The position numbers and the translations under genes are program-made. A model generated the notes under the pieces. It had not been told where the DNA came from, ran no database searches, and saw only the letters and a list, made by a program, of their open reading frames with translations. A stretch of 42,047 bases of DNA from CAZTVF01 sp964616985. Lineage in GTDB: Bacteria; Planctomycetota; Phycisphaerae; SM23-33. Each line of letters starts with the position of its first letter. Position 1 is the first letter of the stretch. Positions 7,487 to 16,320 of this stretch are shown piece by piece. Where the stretch lies: NCBI GenBank assembly GCA_964616985.1, contig CAZTVF010000037.1, forward strand, positions 1 through 42,047, in the 5' to 3' direction.

Positions 7487-10424
7487 GCCCGCGTACCGAC
7501 AGGGCATCCGCAGGCGCAACTCGACCGAATGCGCCCCAGGCCTTTCCGTCATTTGTGGACAGAGCCAGAACGATGCGGTTGGAGCCCTTTCTCCAGAGAA
7601 CGGACACGACGTATTGGCCGTCAATCGCAGGATTCGACGCATCCCTGCGGCAGTCCACCGCGCGGTCGTTGACCCAGACCTTGACAGGGCCGTCGGCCCC
7701 AAACGCGAAAAACCCTCGTTCCTTTCGCGGTCGGTCGATGCTCGCCTCGAGATAGAGCAACCCGTGCTTGCCCGCATGAAAACTTCGAACGTCGTTGAAG
7801 TGTGGAAGCTGGCCAGGCAGTTCGGCAATGGCACTGAAGACGAGCGATGCCGACGGCGGCTTGACGATCTGGATATCGGCGGCCTCGTTCTGTAACGGCG
7901 AGCATGCGAAGCGCAGGCTGGCAGCGGTTCTCTCCAGATCGAGCACGTAGTCGATACGGGCCTTGTCGTGCGGATGGCCGTTCAGCATCAATGTGGCCTG
8001 CACGGAACAAGGCTCGATCCAGGAGGAAGTACTTTTCTTACCGATCGCCGCCTTGGGCACGAGCTGCAACAGAACCTTCCGAGTTTCCTGGGCCGGGACA
8101 TTCAGGGTCACCCGCTTGGCGGCGTCCGAGCCCCAAGCTTTTGGCCACGAGAGTTCGAGCCGTACGGTGACGGTCGTGCGGCCCCAGTTGTGCACGCGGT
8201 ATTCGACTTCTTCGGGCTCGCCTGGCACGAAATTCAACGCGAGCTTCTGCCTCTGCGCGTCGGCCTGTCTCAACATCTGGCCTGGCCGGCTGACGGCCTG
8301 CAACCAGACGTGCCGTTCTGCTTGCGGCGGCTGGGCCGAAGGCGTGAAATGGGGGGCGGTCGGCACGGGCTTGAGCGTCAGGCGCGAGGCGTCCAGCCCT
8401 CGCACAAAGGCGGGCTCAACGGACAGTTTGACCGTGGCCATCGGCCCCGTGAGATCCGCGAGCTTCTCGCCCACCGCGTTCACCAGCAAGGCGCCCGCCT
8501 TCACGGGCAGATCGAACGATCCCTCCGCCGCCGCCCAGGATTGCCCCGGCGCAAACTCGGGCAGTCGCGCGTCCCAGCCGTCGCAGAGCGGGCTTCCTTC
8601 CAGGGACCAGACCAAGGCGACGCAGTCGCCGCTTTGTCGCTCGAACACGATGCCGTATCGCTTGCCCTCCTGCAAGACGCCGATGACATTGGCTTGCTGA
8701 ACCTGCCGGATGAGCGTCGCCATCGCGACGAAGGCGGGCTTGGGGTCCAGGTTGGCTCGCTGAAGGCCCCAGAGATTGACCCCGTATTCGAGGAATTCCT
8801 GAAGATAGAAGTACATGAACCGATCCAGGCCGGCAGCCAGGCCGCAGGCATAGGCACGCAGCAGGTAGGAAACCTGCAGCCGTTCGGGAATGGCGTACGT
8901 CCCATCATTCGCCGGCACGGAGCGACGCCCCATTTCGGTCATCCAGATGGGGCGATCGATCCCGGCGGCGGCCATCAGATCGCGGTCTTCCTGGATTAAG
9001 GCGAACACCTGCTCGGGAGCGCCGTAGAAGTGCTGGTTCCAGATGTCGAAGAAAGGGCCGATCCCGTTGGCCAGGAGGCAACGCCAGAATTCCGCGCCGG
9101 CCGACCGGGACGATTTCAGGACGCCCACCGTCGGGTCGGCGTCCTTGATCCCGAGATAGCCGGCCTTGATGATGGCCGCCATGTCCCACGGATGGCCGCC
9201 AAAGAAGAAGATGTCCGGCTCGTTCCACAGTTCGAAAAACCGGACGGCCGAGCCCAGGTCCAGGGTCAGACGCCGGGCGAATTCGTAGACCGTCCGTGGA
9301 TCGTCGGGCGGGTAGTTGCCGCGATCATCAACGGCGGCCACCCGCGCCCACTTCGGGGTGTCATGGAAGACGGGATAGACGTCTATGCCATGAGCGCGCT
9401 GGATATCGGCATTGGTTCGGTATCGTCCCCACTCAAAGCGGCCAGGCTCGGGATTGACGGCACTCCACGACAGGCGCTCCCGCAGGGAGCGCAGCCCCAC
9501 CTTGGCGCAGGCGGCTGCCGCCGTGACGCTGCGGCGTTCGTCTGCGCCTCCGTCCGTGGGCCACGAAAGCCCGGCGTCGAGCGAGATGGGGCTGTCGTGC
9601 CGCGGCGAGAAACCCAGCAGTGGCAGGCTCCCCAGCGTGCGGGTGACATGGAATGGCGAGATACCCTGGCCTTCGACCGTGAGCGACAGCTCGTAGTACC
9701 CCGGCGGCAGGGCCGGCAGCGACAGCGTCGTCCTGCCTTCGCCATCGGATAGTCCGATGGGAAGCAGGCCCTGGGCCACCTTCCGGCCGGCATAGTCAGC
9801 CAGGGCGTAGTGGACCGTGACCTGGGGCAGCTCCACCGGCGCGCCGCGCACGGCCAGGAAATAGTTCACGGGCAAATCGACATCGAACAACGCGGCCGTG
9901 GCACAAGGAGAGGCATCGAGCAGCAGGCTGGGGGCGAACTGAGACGGCGCGATCCACAACGATCCCATGGCCGGGTGCATGTCAGGGGAGGCGGGTGCCA
10001 GACGCACAGCGGCGCAGGCCGTGACGGCCTCTTGCGGCGCCGTGGCCCAGATGCGGAGTGGGGCGTAGCCATGTTCGAGGAAGGTGTAGGCGGAAGCTTC
10101 TTCGCGAATCCCCGAACCGTCGGCTGCGAGCCATCGAAGGCGAAGTTGGCCGTGGGCGTTTGCCAGGGCCGTGCGAATCTGCATCGAGAGGCAATAGGCC
10201 CGCCCGGCCGTCACCGGCCGACACTGCTTTTCCACCGCCTCCGTAACTTCTCTGGGATGAACGGCCAGCCGCAAGGCATCCTGTTCGCCGGGTGCTGCCC
10301 CGGGTTCGATGATGCAGGCGTCTGCGAGACTATCGGCGGGCCGGGTGACCCGCCATCGCCCATACCCCGCCCTTTGACGACCTGTCGCTTGGGGGTCCTG
10401 TCCTGCCGTGCGTTTCTTCGCCAT
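7452..10424 (-). CDS. large multidomain clan GH-A-type glycoside hydrolase
   Basis: This is a 990-residue protein. Residues ~20-270 form beta-rich domains. A (beta/alpha)8 barrel occupies about 290-600, with the acid/base motif FELWNEP (Glu402) and a probable nucleophile in WMTEMG (Glu497), 95 residues later. Other barrel features (RSLRERLSW, PVFHDTPKWA) recall GH39/GH5-like enzymes. Beta-sandwich domains follow, and the last ~100 residues resemble the C-terminal sandwich of the M23-domain protein at 3368-4762. The start has GGAG five bases upstream. No signal peptide is visible; the N-terminus is Lys/Arg-rich. Retaining cleavage of a beta-glycoside is expected, but the substrate is unknown. 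It is transcribed alone and converges on the sialidase-like gene. Confidence 0.8.
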   Translation of the reverse strand: MAKKRTAGQDPQATGRQRAGYGRWRVTRPADSLADACIIEPGAAPGEQDALRLAVHPREVTEAVEKQCRPVTAGRAYCLSMQIRTALANAHGQLRLRWLAADGSGIREEASAYTFLEHGYAPLRIWATAPQEAVTACAAVRLAPASPDMHPAMGSLWIAPSQFAPSLLLDASPCATAALFDVDLPVNYFLAVRGAPVELPQVTVHYALADYAGRKVAQGLLPIGLSDGEGRTTLSLPALPPGYYELSLTVEGQGISPFHVTRTLGSLPLLGFSPRHDSPISLDAGLSWPTDGGADERRSVTAAAACAKVGLRSLRERLSWSAVNPEPGRFEWGRYRTNADIQRAHGIDVYPVFHDTPKWARVAAVDDRGNYPPDDPRTVYEFARRLTLDLGSAVRFFELWNEPDIFFFGGHPWDMAAIIKAGYLGIKDADPTVGVLKSSRSAGAEFWRCLLANGIGPFFDIWNQHFYGAPEQVFALIQEDRDLMAAAGIDRPIWMTEMGRRSVPANDGTYAIPERLQVSYLLRAYACGLAAGLDRFMYFYLQEFLEYGVNLWGLQRANLDPKPAFVAMATLIRQVQQANVIGVLQEGKRYGIVFERQSGDCVALVWSLEGSPLCDGWDARLPEFAPGQSWAAAEGSFDLPVKAGALLVNAVGEKLADLTGPMATVKLSVEPAFVRGLDASRLTLKPVPTAPHFTPSAQPPQAERHVWLQAVSRPGQMLRQADAQRQKLALNFVPGEPEEVEYRVHNWGRTTVTVRLELSWPKAWGSDAAKRVTLNVPAQETRKVLLQLVPKAAIGKKSTSSWIEPCSVQATLMLNGHPHDKARIDYVLDLERTAASLRFACSPLQNEAADIQIVKPPSASLVFSAIAELPGQLPHFNDVRSFHAGKHGLLYLEASIDRPRKERGFFAFGADGPVKVWVNDRAVDCRRDASNPAIDGQYVVSVLWRKGSNRIVLALSTNDGKAWGAFGRVAPADALSVRGLSGRRPGTSAE

Positions 10425-10542
10425 GGATTCTCCGTTCTCGCTCGCAGATCATTCCGTCATGGAGGCGGCCGGGGGAGCCGCCCGGGGCATATGCCAGCAA
10501 GAGGGGGGAGCTTGCCGACGACGATATGCTACCGATACAATC

Positions 10543-10572
10543 GCTGCGGGCAAGGTCAAACTCGAAACACGT
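10543..10572 (-). promoter_or_regulatory. weak promoter candidate for the 990-residue glycosidase
   Basis: On the minus strand TTGCCC, 16 bp, TAGCAT lies roughly 120 bp upstream of the glycosidase start, the same geometry as the candidates at 309 and 24523. A TTGACC lies just upstream of it. The -10 matches only four of six positions, so this is tentative. Confidence 0.2.
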
Positions 10573-10693
10573 TTCGGCGGCTGCGGAACAGATGGCGAGG
10601 GCGGAAGGCAGGTTGGGCAAACCGAAGGTACCTGGGGCATTCAGGCGATTCTGGCGGCGATCCTGGCGACAGCGTTGGGGCAGGTCAGCTGTC

Positions 10694-10846
10694 CTACTTC
10701 CCTTCCATGACGCTGACACTTCCAATGACCAGGTACTTGACGCCAGCCAGGCTCCCCTGTGACTTCGCGCTCTTGACGATCTCGGCAATCTCAAGGTCTT
10801 TCTCGCCGAGAACCGCCTTCATGTTTAGCCGCTCTTTTACATCAAA
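10694..10846 (-). pseudogene. internal fragment resembling a CsgG-family lipoprotein
   Basis: An open stretch encodes VKERLNMKAVLGEKDLEIAE and then GVKYLVIGSVSVMEGK before a stop. The pattern (regulator of a low-copy residue string, then KYLVIGSVS) is typical of the middle of CsgG/curli-assembly-like outer-membrane proteins. Both the beginning and the end of the protein are missing; an IS5-like fragment abuts upstream. It is non-functional as it stands. Confidence 0.45.
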
Positions 10847-10854
10847 CCACGCGG

Positions 10855-10983
10855 GATGCCCGTAAGAACCTTGCGACGGTCCAGGGGCTTGCGCCCAGGG
10901 AACTTCGCGCGACGTGGCTTGGGCGGTGGCAAGAGTGGCTCGATCAGGCCCCATAGTTCGTCATCCAGCAGCGGTCTGGCCAT
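10855..10983 (-). pseudogene. N-terminal fragment of an IS5-family transposase
   Basis: Forty-three codons starting at ATG 10983 encode MARPLLDDELWGLIEPLLPP then PGRKPLDRRKVLTGI, the well-conserved N-terminal domain (DUF4096 type) of IS5-group transposases. The catalytic DDE part is absent: the frame runs directly into the CsgG-like fragment. It looks like a one-ended or deleted insertion. Confidence 0.65.
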
Positions 10984-11372
10984 CGGCTCTTCGTTATCAA
11001 TGATGTGATGTGACGACACGGCCGTTCTGAGTCTGGACCCCTCAGCAAAGAGCTTCTCTGCCAAGGCATCAATGACCTCAATTCCAAACTCCCGGACCTC
11101 CTCGTCAATGCCTGATCCGTTCGCAATGTTGGTGAGAATGTACTGTTCGGTCTCGGTGAAATCCATGTCGTCCAAGTTGGGCCTTACGGAGAGTAAGGAG
11201 CCGTTCAGTCGAATCCCCATTAGTTTCTTAACGAGAGCGATCCGTTTCATTCGCAGCAAGAACAAAACGCATTCAATAAGTTGTCCTAGACAGGTCTCCT
11301 CATCGTCTCTACTGATAAGCTGCGTCGCCACGGCAGTATTGATCCTGGCAGCCGTAGCACGCAGTTTGTCCA
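10984..11372 (-). other. unrecognised helical open frame between gene fragments
   Basis: A continuous minus-strand frame of about 130 codons encodes an acidic, Leu-rich, predominantly helical sequence (for example LIECVLFLLRMKRIALVKKL). It is fused in frame to the IS5-like fragment on one side and begins inside an NHL-like fragment on the other. No independent start with a ribosome site is apparent. It may be an internal fragment of a lost gene. I do not recognise the family. Confidence 0.3.
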
Positions 11373-11519
11373 CTAAGCGACGATGCTTCCGCTGAGGTTG
11401 GTTGCGTACAGATTCCATTCGCTATCGAAAGCCAGACCATAGGGTCGATCCAAGTACTCTGATGTGAACACACCAAGATAGGCACCCGAGGGACCGAACT
11501 TCTCAACGGCGAAAAGCCG
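11373..11519 (-). pseudogene. NHL-repeat fragment
   Basis: The minus strand encodes VEKFGPSGAYLGVFTSEYLD then RPYGLAFDSEWNLYATNLSG, a textbook single NHL/SMP-30-type propeller blade (GxxxGVF..P.GLAFD..NLY..N). Only one blade survives and a stop follows. It is a remnant of a secreted propeller protein. Confidence 0.55.
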
Positions 11520-11640
11520 GGTACCGCATCGCGGCGTAGGCGTCGTGTCGTGGCGACTGTCCTTCCATTGGAGCGGAAGTTTACGCACAAACGCCGCGAA
11601 GGCACAACAATCAAATGCAGCAGCCGGCCGGCCGGTGGCG

Positions 11641-12843
11641 TCAAGGCCGCCAGAGCGTGCCGTCGGGCAGGCGCGAGACGGTCCAGGCCGGGTTGTCATC
11701 GTCACGGCATGGATACTTGGCCGCCAGGGCCTCGTCGAACCCCAGCCCCCAGCCGGGCTGGTCATTGGGGTAGACGAATCCGTTTTGAATCTGCGGCAGG
11801 CCGGGGAACATCTCGTATTCCGCCGCCAGCCGCGTCATCCACTCCTGGATGCCGAAATTGTGGCAGGCAACATCCAGGTGCACGTTGGCCACCATGCCCA
11901 CGGGTGAGACATCCAGCGGGCCGTGCCAAGCCGTCCGGACCCCGAACGCCTCGCACAGGTGCGCCAGCTTCAGGGCGGGGCTCACCCCGCCGATCTGCGA
12001 GATGTGCACGCGGATGAAATCGATCAGCCGCCCGGCCACCAGGGGCGTGAATTCGCGCGGGTGGTTGAACAGCTCACCCATGGCGATGGGCGTGGCGCAG
12101 ACGCTGCGGATATTGGCAAACCACTCCAGATCCTCCGGGGCCAGGACATCTTCCAGGAAGAACAAGCGGTAAGGCTCCAGGGCCTTGGCCAGCCACACCG
12201 CGTCGATCGGCGCCAGCCGTTCATGAATGTCGTGCAGCAGTTCGACCTCTTCTCCCAACTCGGCCCGAAGATGCTCGAACAGCCGGGGGATGCTCACCAA
12301 CTTGGCCCGCGGCTGGAAGTATTCGCCCGGCGGGGCGCCTTGAGGTTGCGGCTTGGCCAGTTCGCCGCTGTAGCCGCTGAGCTGGCAGCGAACATGGCGG
12401 TAGCCCTGCTGCATGCACTTGCGGACATTCTCCGCGCACTCTTTGTGGTCGCGTCCGCCGGCGTGGGCGTACACAGCCGCGGCCGGCCGGCACTTGCCGC
12501 CCCAGAGCTGGTAGCAGGGCATCGACGCGAGCTTGCCCTTGATGTCCCACAGGGCCATGTCCACGCCGCTGATGGCATTGTTGAGCACCGGGCCGTTGCG
12601 CCAATAGCCGTTCACCATCGCCACCTGCCAGAAGTCTTCGATCTCGCGCGGGTCGCGGCCCACCGCCAGCGGGCCGATGTGTTTGTCCAAGGCCGTCTGC
12701 ACCGCCCGATGCCGCTGCGTGAAGGTCGCGCAGCCCAGGCCGAACAGGCCGCTCTGGCTGGTCTCCACCTTGACCACGATCAGCCGGCAGGGGCCCGGCT
12801 GCGTGAGGAACGTCTGCACTCGCGTAATCTTCAGATCGCTCAT
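11641..12843 (-). CDS. enolase-superfamily sugar acid dehydratase, D-mannonate dehydratase / RspA family
   Basis: The 400-residue length and motifs fit the ManD/RspA branch, which dehydrates D-mannonate (or related aldonates) to 2-keto-3-deoxy acids. Visible residues are: the YAHAGGRD motif (~125-132); R152 and Y158, which match the catalytic Arg/Tyr loop; the metal ligands D205 (in DIH, with H207), E231 (FFLEDV) and E257 (MGELF); the RVHISQIGG strand (~278); and the H307 motif AWHGPLDVSP. Some RspA-like members have very low activity, so mannonate is the best guess only. The gene follows the SDR gene by 24 bp on the same strand, which fits a fructuronate/mannonate catabolic pair. Confidence 0.82.
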   Translation of the reverse strand: MSDLKITRVQTFLTQPGPCRLIVVKVETSQSGLFGLGCATFTQRHRAVQTALDKHIGPLAVGRDPREIEDFWQVAMVNGYWRNGPVLNNAISGVDMALWDIKGKLASMPCYQLWGGKCRPAAAVYAHAGGRDHKECAENVRKCMQQGYRHVRCQLSGYSGELAKPQPQGAPPGEYFQPRAKLVSIPRLFEHLRAELGEEVELLHDIHERLAPIDAVWLAKALEPYRLFFLEDVLAPEDLEWFANIRSVCATPIAMGELFNHPREFTPLVAGRLIDFIRVHISQIGGVSPALKLAHLCEAFGVRTAWHGPLDVSPVGMVANVHLDVACHNFGIQEWMTRLAAEYEMFPGLPQIQNGFVYPNDQPGWGLGFDEALAAKYPCRDDDNPAWTVSRLPDGTLWRP

Positions 12844-12867
12844 GAATGCTGCCTTTCGAAAAGCACG

Positions 12868-13677
12868 CTAGATGAATATGCCCGGCGGGCACAACTGCAC
12901 CGTGATGCCGCCGTCGACGTAAAGGACTTGCCCGGTGATGTACGAAGAGGCATCGGAAGCCAGAAAAGCGACGGCAGCGGCGATATCCTCCATGCGGCCC
13001 ATTCGCCCCAGCGGGATTCGTTCGCGGGCGTTGGTGCGGGCCTTGTCATAGGAGGGATGGCCGGGGCGGGTGTCGGTCGCGCCAGGCGCCACCGCGTTGA
13101 CGCGGATGCCATGGGGCGCCAGGTCCAGGGCCATCGAGCGGGTCAGGGCGTCCATCGCGCCCTTGGACGCGTCGTAGCCGGCCAGCCCGCGATGTGAGCG
13201 AAGCCCGCCGACAGAGGAGATGTTGATGATGTTGCCGCCGCCGTTTGCCGCCATGTGCCGCGCCACCGGCAGGCTGATGTTGTAGACGATGCGCATGTTC
13301 TTCTCGAAGGAGGCGCGATAGACATTCTCCTCGAGTTGCAGGAATCCTTTGGAGTTGAGGCAGGCGGCGTTGTTCACCAGCAAATCGACGCCGCTAAAAG
13401 ACTCCAAGGCCTTCTTGAAGACTTTCTGCGCGCCGGCGCGTGTGGCCAGGTCCGCCCTCACCCATAGGCATTGGGCGTTGCGACGCGCCAACTCATCGGC
13501 GAGCGACTTGCCTTCGACGGCGGAGCGGGCGCTGATCACCAGCCTCATGCCCTGGTCGGCAAGAAAATGCGCGATGCCCCAGCCGATGCCGCGGCTGGCG
13601 CCGGTGACGATGGCAACTCGCCCCGCCAGGTCGGGGAATCGGACGTTGACGGGCGGCGCCTTGAACGTATGGCTCAT
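12868..13677 (-). CDS. short-chain dehydrogenase/reductase (SDR)
   Basis: The 269-residue classical SDR has the cofactor motif TGASRGIG (25-32), the structural motif NNAA (102-105), and the catalytic residues Ser154/155, Tyr168 and Lys172 (YDASK). The C-terminal ITGQVLYVDGG motif is present. I place the start at ATG 13677, which has GGAG nine bases upstream. Upstream of the enolase gene it may act as a sugar-acid or keto-sugar oxidoreductase, for example fructuronate to mannonate. This role is inferred from the neighbour; SDR substrates cannot be read from sequence. Confidence 0.85.
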   Translation of the reverse strand: MSHTFKAPPVNVRFPDLAGRVAIVTGASRGIGWGIAHFLADQGMRLVISARSAVEGKSLADELARRNAQCLWVRADLATRAGAQKVFKKALESFSGVDLLVNNAACLNSKGFLQLEENVYRASFEKNMRIVYNISLPVARHMAANGGGNIINISSVGGLRSHRGLAGYDASKGAMDALTRSMALDLAPHGIRVNAVAPGATDTRPGHPSYDKARTNARERIPLGRMGRMEDIAAAVAFLASDASSYITGQVLYVDGGITVQLCPPGIFI

Positions 13678-13798
13678 GAATCTGTCTCCACGGATCAAAC
13701 ACGCTGCGCAGGGGCCTTTGGGCCATGCAGGCAACGGTCAGGTGGTGTATCTACCGTCGTCGTGCGGGGCTGTCAATGTTGCGCCGACAACGTAGAAG

Positions 13799-15145
13799 CT
13801 ATCGGGCTAACGCAACCTCACGAACCTCATATGGTGAAAGGGTGTGAACCGGCGCCGCCGGGAGCGCGGCGTCGATGGCGATGGTCTGGGCAACGGGGGT
13901 TCGGTTGATCAGCCATAGCGTGACGCCAGAGCCTTCTTCCACGGCGAAGGCGTCTGCGGGCGCAGGCAGCGGGCCGGTGATTTCGATCTGGCGCAGTGCG
14001 CAACCGGCCAGAGGCGCGAGTCGCTGGTGCAACGCCCCGGCGGGCCCGGCGTCAAAGGCGAAGGCTGCCTCATCGGCGCCGGCCATCGCCATGTGCTTGA
14101 TCAGCGAGGCGCTGAAGGCGGCCCCGATCGGCAGGCGGCAGCGTTCATCCAGATCGGGCAATCCGGGAAAGCGGATGAAGATCGGCCCGACGCAGATCTT
14201 CGCCGCAGGCGACCATTGGCGAATCAGCCGAACCTGGTCGGCCACAGTCGGGGCATTCTCCATGATCATGTCGTCGTCATTGAGGTGCACAATCGGGTTG
14301 AAGGGCCATGAGACGGCGGCCGCGCCGGTGAACTGCTTGGGATCATTGACCACGTGGAAACCATACCCTTCGACGTGGCTGGGCATCTCCACCTGGCGGA
14401 TTCGCGGCAGCCGCGACGGTGCATGCGGAAGCACGCGGACGCGGCATAGGTCCTGCTGCACCGCGGGCGAGCCGGCGCCCCGCACCGTCAGGATCAGCGT
14501 CTGCGTCACTCGCCGGCCTTGCGGCACGGCGGGGTAGGCATAGGGCATGAAGGTGTAGACCTTGTACGAGCTGTCGCCGTAGTTACGCTGATCTTCAATG
14601 CCCGCTACGCCGCCCTCCAATCGGGCCGTTACGCCCAGGCCGTCAGGCCAACCGTACTGCAGCACGTTGAACCTGTTCCCATGATCCCAACTCCGTAGGG
14701 CGATTTCCTTCGGAAATGGCGCAGTGCACTCGTTTCCGTCGGCGGATATCCGCTTGAAATCCAGGCCGCCCAGGGTGGTCCCAAACAAAACATTCAGGCC
14801 GATTCGAGGCGAGGGGAAATCCCTTTCGGCGCCGCCTTCCACACGGAACGTGACCGTGCCGTCCGAGCCGCCCTCGATGACGCCTGTCCAGCCGTAGTCG
14901 GCCCGCTCGTTGCGGCAGTGGGCCGCCATGCGGATGACGAAGCCGCCCGGCCGATCGGTCACCGTCATGTGTCGAAATATCGGCATGGGCGTCTCGAACC
15001 GTTCGTCACGCACGGCGAAATAGACGCGGCGCACGGTCTCCCGCTGTCCCACGTAGAGATATCGCAACTCGCCGTCCTGGAACTTCATCCGCACTGGCCC
15101 GGCCTGCAGCCAATGCGACGAGCCCGGTGCTATCGATGTATCCAT
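13799..15145 (-). CDS. D-apionate lactonase-like carbohydrate enzyme
   Basis: The 448-residue product starts at ATG 15145, with GGAG five bases upstream; an in-frame GTG lies nine codons earlier. The N-terminal half (AGPVRMKFQDGELRYLYVG, VRRVYFAVRDERFETPMP, then the TVTDRPGGF segment) closely resembles the beta-sandwich start of D-apionate lactonase (ApnL) proteins. Those hydrolyse apionolactone in branched-sugar catabolism. It is shorter than the ~600-residue ApnL proteins I know, so the function may differ. The C-terminal end (VTLWLINRTPVAQTI) looks like a glycosidase-type sandwich. It is the first gene of a probable three-gene minus-strand operon with the SDR and enolase, separated by 121 bp. 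No signal peptide is visible. Confidence 0.5.
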   Translation of the reverse strand: MDTSIAPGSSHWLQAGPVRMKFQDGELRYLYVGQRETVRRVYFAVRDERFETPMPIFRHMTVTDRPGGFVIRMAAHCRNERADYGWTGVIEGGSDGTVTFRVEGGAERDFPSPRIGLNVLFGTTLGGLDFKRISADGNECTAPFPKEIALRSWDHGNRFNVLQYGWPDGLGVTARLEGGVAGIEDQRNYGDSSYKVYTFMPYAYPAVPQGRRVTQTLILTVRGAGSPAVQQDLCRVRVLPHAPSRLPRIRQVEMPSHVEGYGFHVVNDPKQFTGAAAVSWPFNPIVHLNDDDMIMENAPTVADQVRLIRQWSPAAKICVGPIFIRFPGLPDLDERCRLPIGAAFSASLIKHMAMAGADEAAFAFDAGPAGALHQRLAPLAGCALRQIEITGPLPAPADAFAVEEGSGVTLWLINRTPVAQTIAIDAALPAAPVHTLSPYEVREVALAR

Positions 15146-15314
15146 GGTTACTCCATATTCATCACAGGTCACAGGAGGTCACGACAAGCGCCGGCGTTAC
15201 ACGGCCGCCACAACGCTCCAAATCACCGGCCAGTCTACCGGGGGCTGACGTTGTGCAGCAACAGGCCTGCAATAAGCCGACATTTCCCAGATGATAACCC
15301 CACGACCTCCGAGG

Positions 15315-15530
15315 GTGGACCTATGCGACCGGCTGCGCCGGCCGCGGCGCCCCACCTGTTCGGCAGAGGAGTTCTCTCTTTCTCCGCCGCACCAGAAACA
15401 CCCCATTCCGCCGGTGTTCCTGCTGGTATTACATGATTCATCCGGGGCATCATGCAGCCCCCCGGTAGTAGCTCTTGAGCAATCCGCCCAGGCGTTCACG
15501 GCATCGCACCTCGCCCTCGGCCGGTGCCCT
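15315..15530. mobile_element. repeat R copy 2 joined to transposase tail, fragment 2
   Basis: R core (15322-15371, CTATGCGACCGGCTGCGCCGG-like) is followed directly by the conserved IS end (15390-15475) and the last few transposase codons on the minus strand (ERLGGLLKSYYRGAA-type region near 15455-15510). The tail ends near 15530. The same R-plus-tail arrangement occurs at 25782 and 35744, showing that R is part of the end of this insertion sequence or always travels with it. Confidence 0.6.
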
Positions 15531-15546
15531 CTATGGCGGGATGAAC

Positions 15547-15570
15547 CGCTGCGACCTCCTGGTTATGAGC
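15547..15570 (-). other. tRNA-Met-like attachment core B
   Basis: The minus strand reads GCTCATAACCAGGAGGTCGCAG, matching tRNA-Met from the anticodon loop into the variable region, like core A. A degenerate T-arm-like segment (GCGGTTCATCCCGC) follows on the minus strand, but no complete tRNA can be folded. It lies at the boundary between transposase fragment 2 and the 129-bp repeat. Confidence 0.4.
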
Positions 15571-15689
15571 GGCTAACCGGGGGTTTGCCCTAAGTCCTTG
15601 CCAGATCTGCAACTCGCGATATTCTCGGAGATTACGCAATCTCCGACGACCTTCCCATATGTACCATGTTTACCGAAATTTAATGTACA
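15561..15689. repeat. 129-bp dispersed repeat with hairpin, copy B
   Basis: This is the second copy of the sequence at 2471-2599, at an offset of 13,090 bp with four transitions. The 8-bp stem hairpin lies at 15626-15645. It sits between two pieces of the same transposase family (tail on the left, N-terminal half on the right), so it probably inserted into, or recombined within, that insertion sequence. Confidence 0.6.
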
Positions 15690-16234
15690 ATTGTTGCATC
15701 CAACATGCTCGATGTATTGCGTCGGCTTTCGTCGTGGAAGGCTGGGTGGCGGTCTGGACCGAAGGGATCTTCGAGCAGCCCGTGGTCGAGCATGCCCCGC
15801 CTGACGGTCTGCCAGTGGGCGTCGTAGCCGAGATTCTTGAACTCCCGGTACATCCGGCCGTATCCCCACCCGGCGTTCGCCTGGGCCATCTGGATCACCA
15901 ACTTGGGGATCGAATTGGCCTTGGACGGCTTGGGCCCGCGTTTGCCGCAGCGGTCCAAGCTGTCGTCCTTCCGCGCGACAAAGGTCCGCTGCCACTTCAA
16001 GAGCGTGTCCGGCGAGAGAAGCGTCCCGAACTGGCGCAGGAGTCCGCGGCCCAGCTGCGACGCGGCTTCAGCCAACCGGCGCTTCTGGCCGTCGTTCAAG
16101 AGGATGCGTTTGTGGCCGAGCTTCTCCCGCAGAATGCGGTTTTCCGTCCGTAGATACTCGATCGCCTCCTGCTGCTGCCGGTTCTTCCAGCCGGCAATCG
16201 TCACCGCGACAAAATGCAGTGGTTTCCAAGTCAT
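15690..16234 (-). pseudogene. N-terminal half of the DDE transposase
   Basis: From ATG 16234, the frame encodes a coiled-coil/HTH region (ENRILREKLGHKRILLNDGQ, then LSPDTLLKWQRTF), a basic linker (GKRGPKPSKANSIPKLV) and the WGYGRMYREFKNLGY motif, then QTVRRGMLDHGLLEDPFGP. The sequence then leaves the family near 15740. In the copies at 25917 and 35857 the equivalent QTVRRVMMEEGLLDDPFGP continues into the catalytic core. Together the pieces predict a full protein of about 370 residues. This half lacks all DDE residues and is inactive. Confidence 0.7.
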
Positions 16235-16320
16235 AAGGCGGGAGATTCTACCCGCTGCTGGCGCAGAAGAAAGCCATTAGTAGGCCGGGGGAACCCAAAA
16301 AAGGGCACCTGTGCCTTCGG

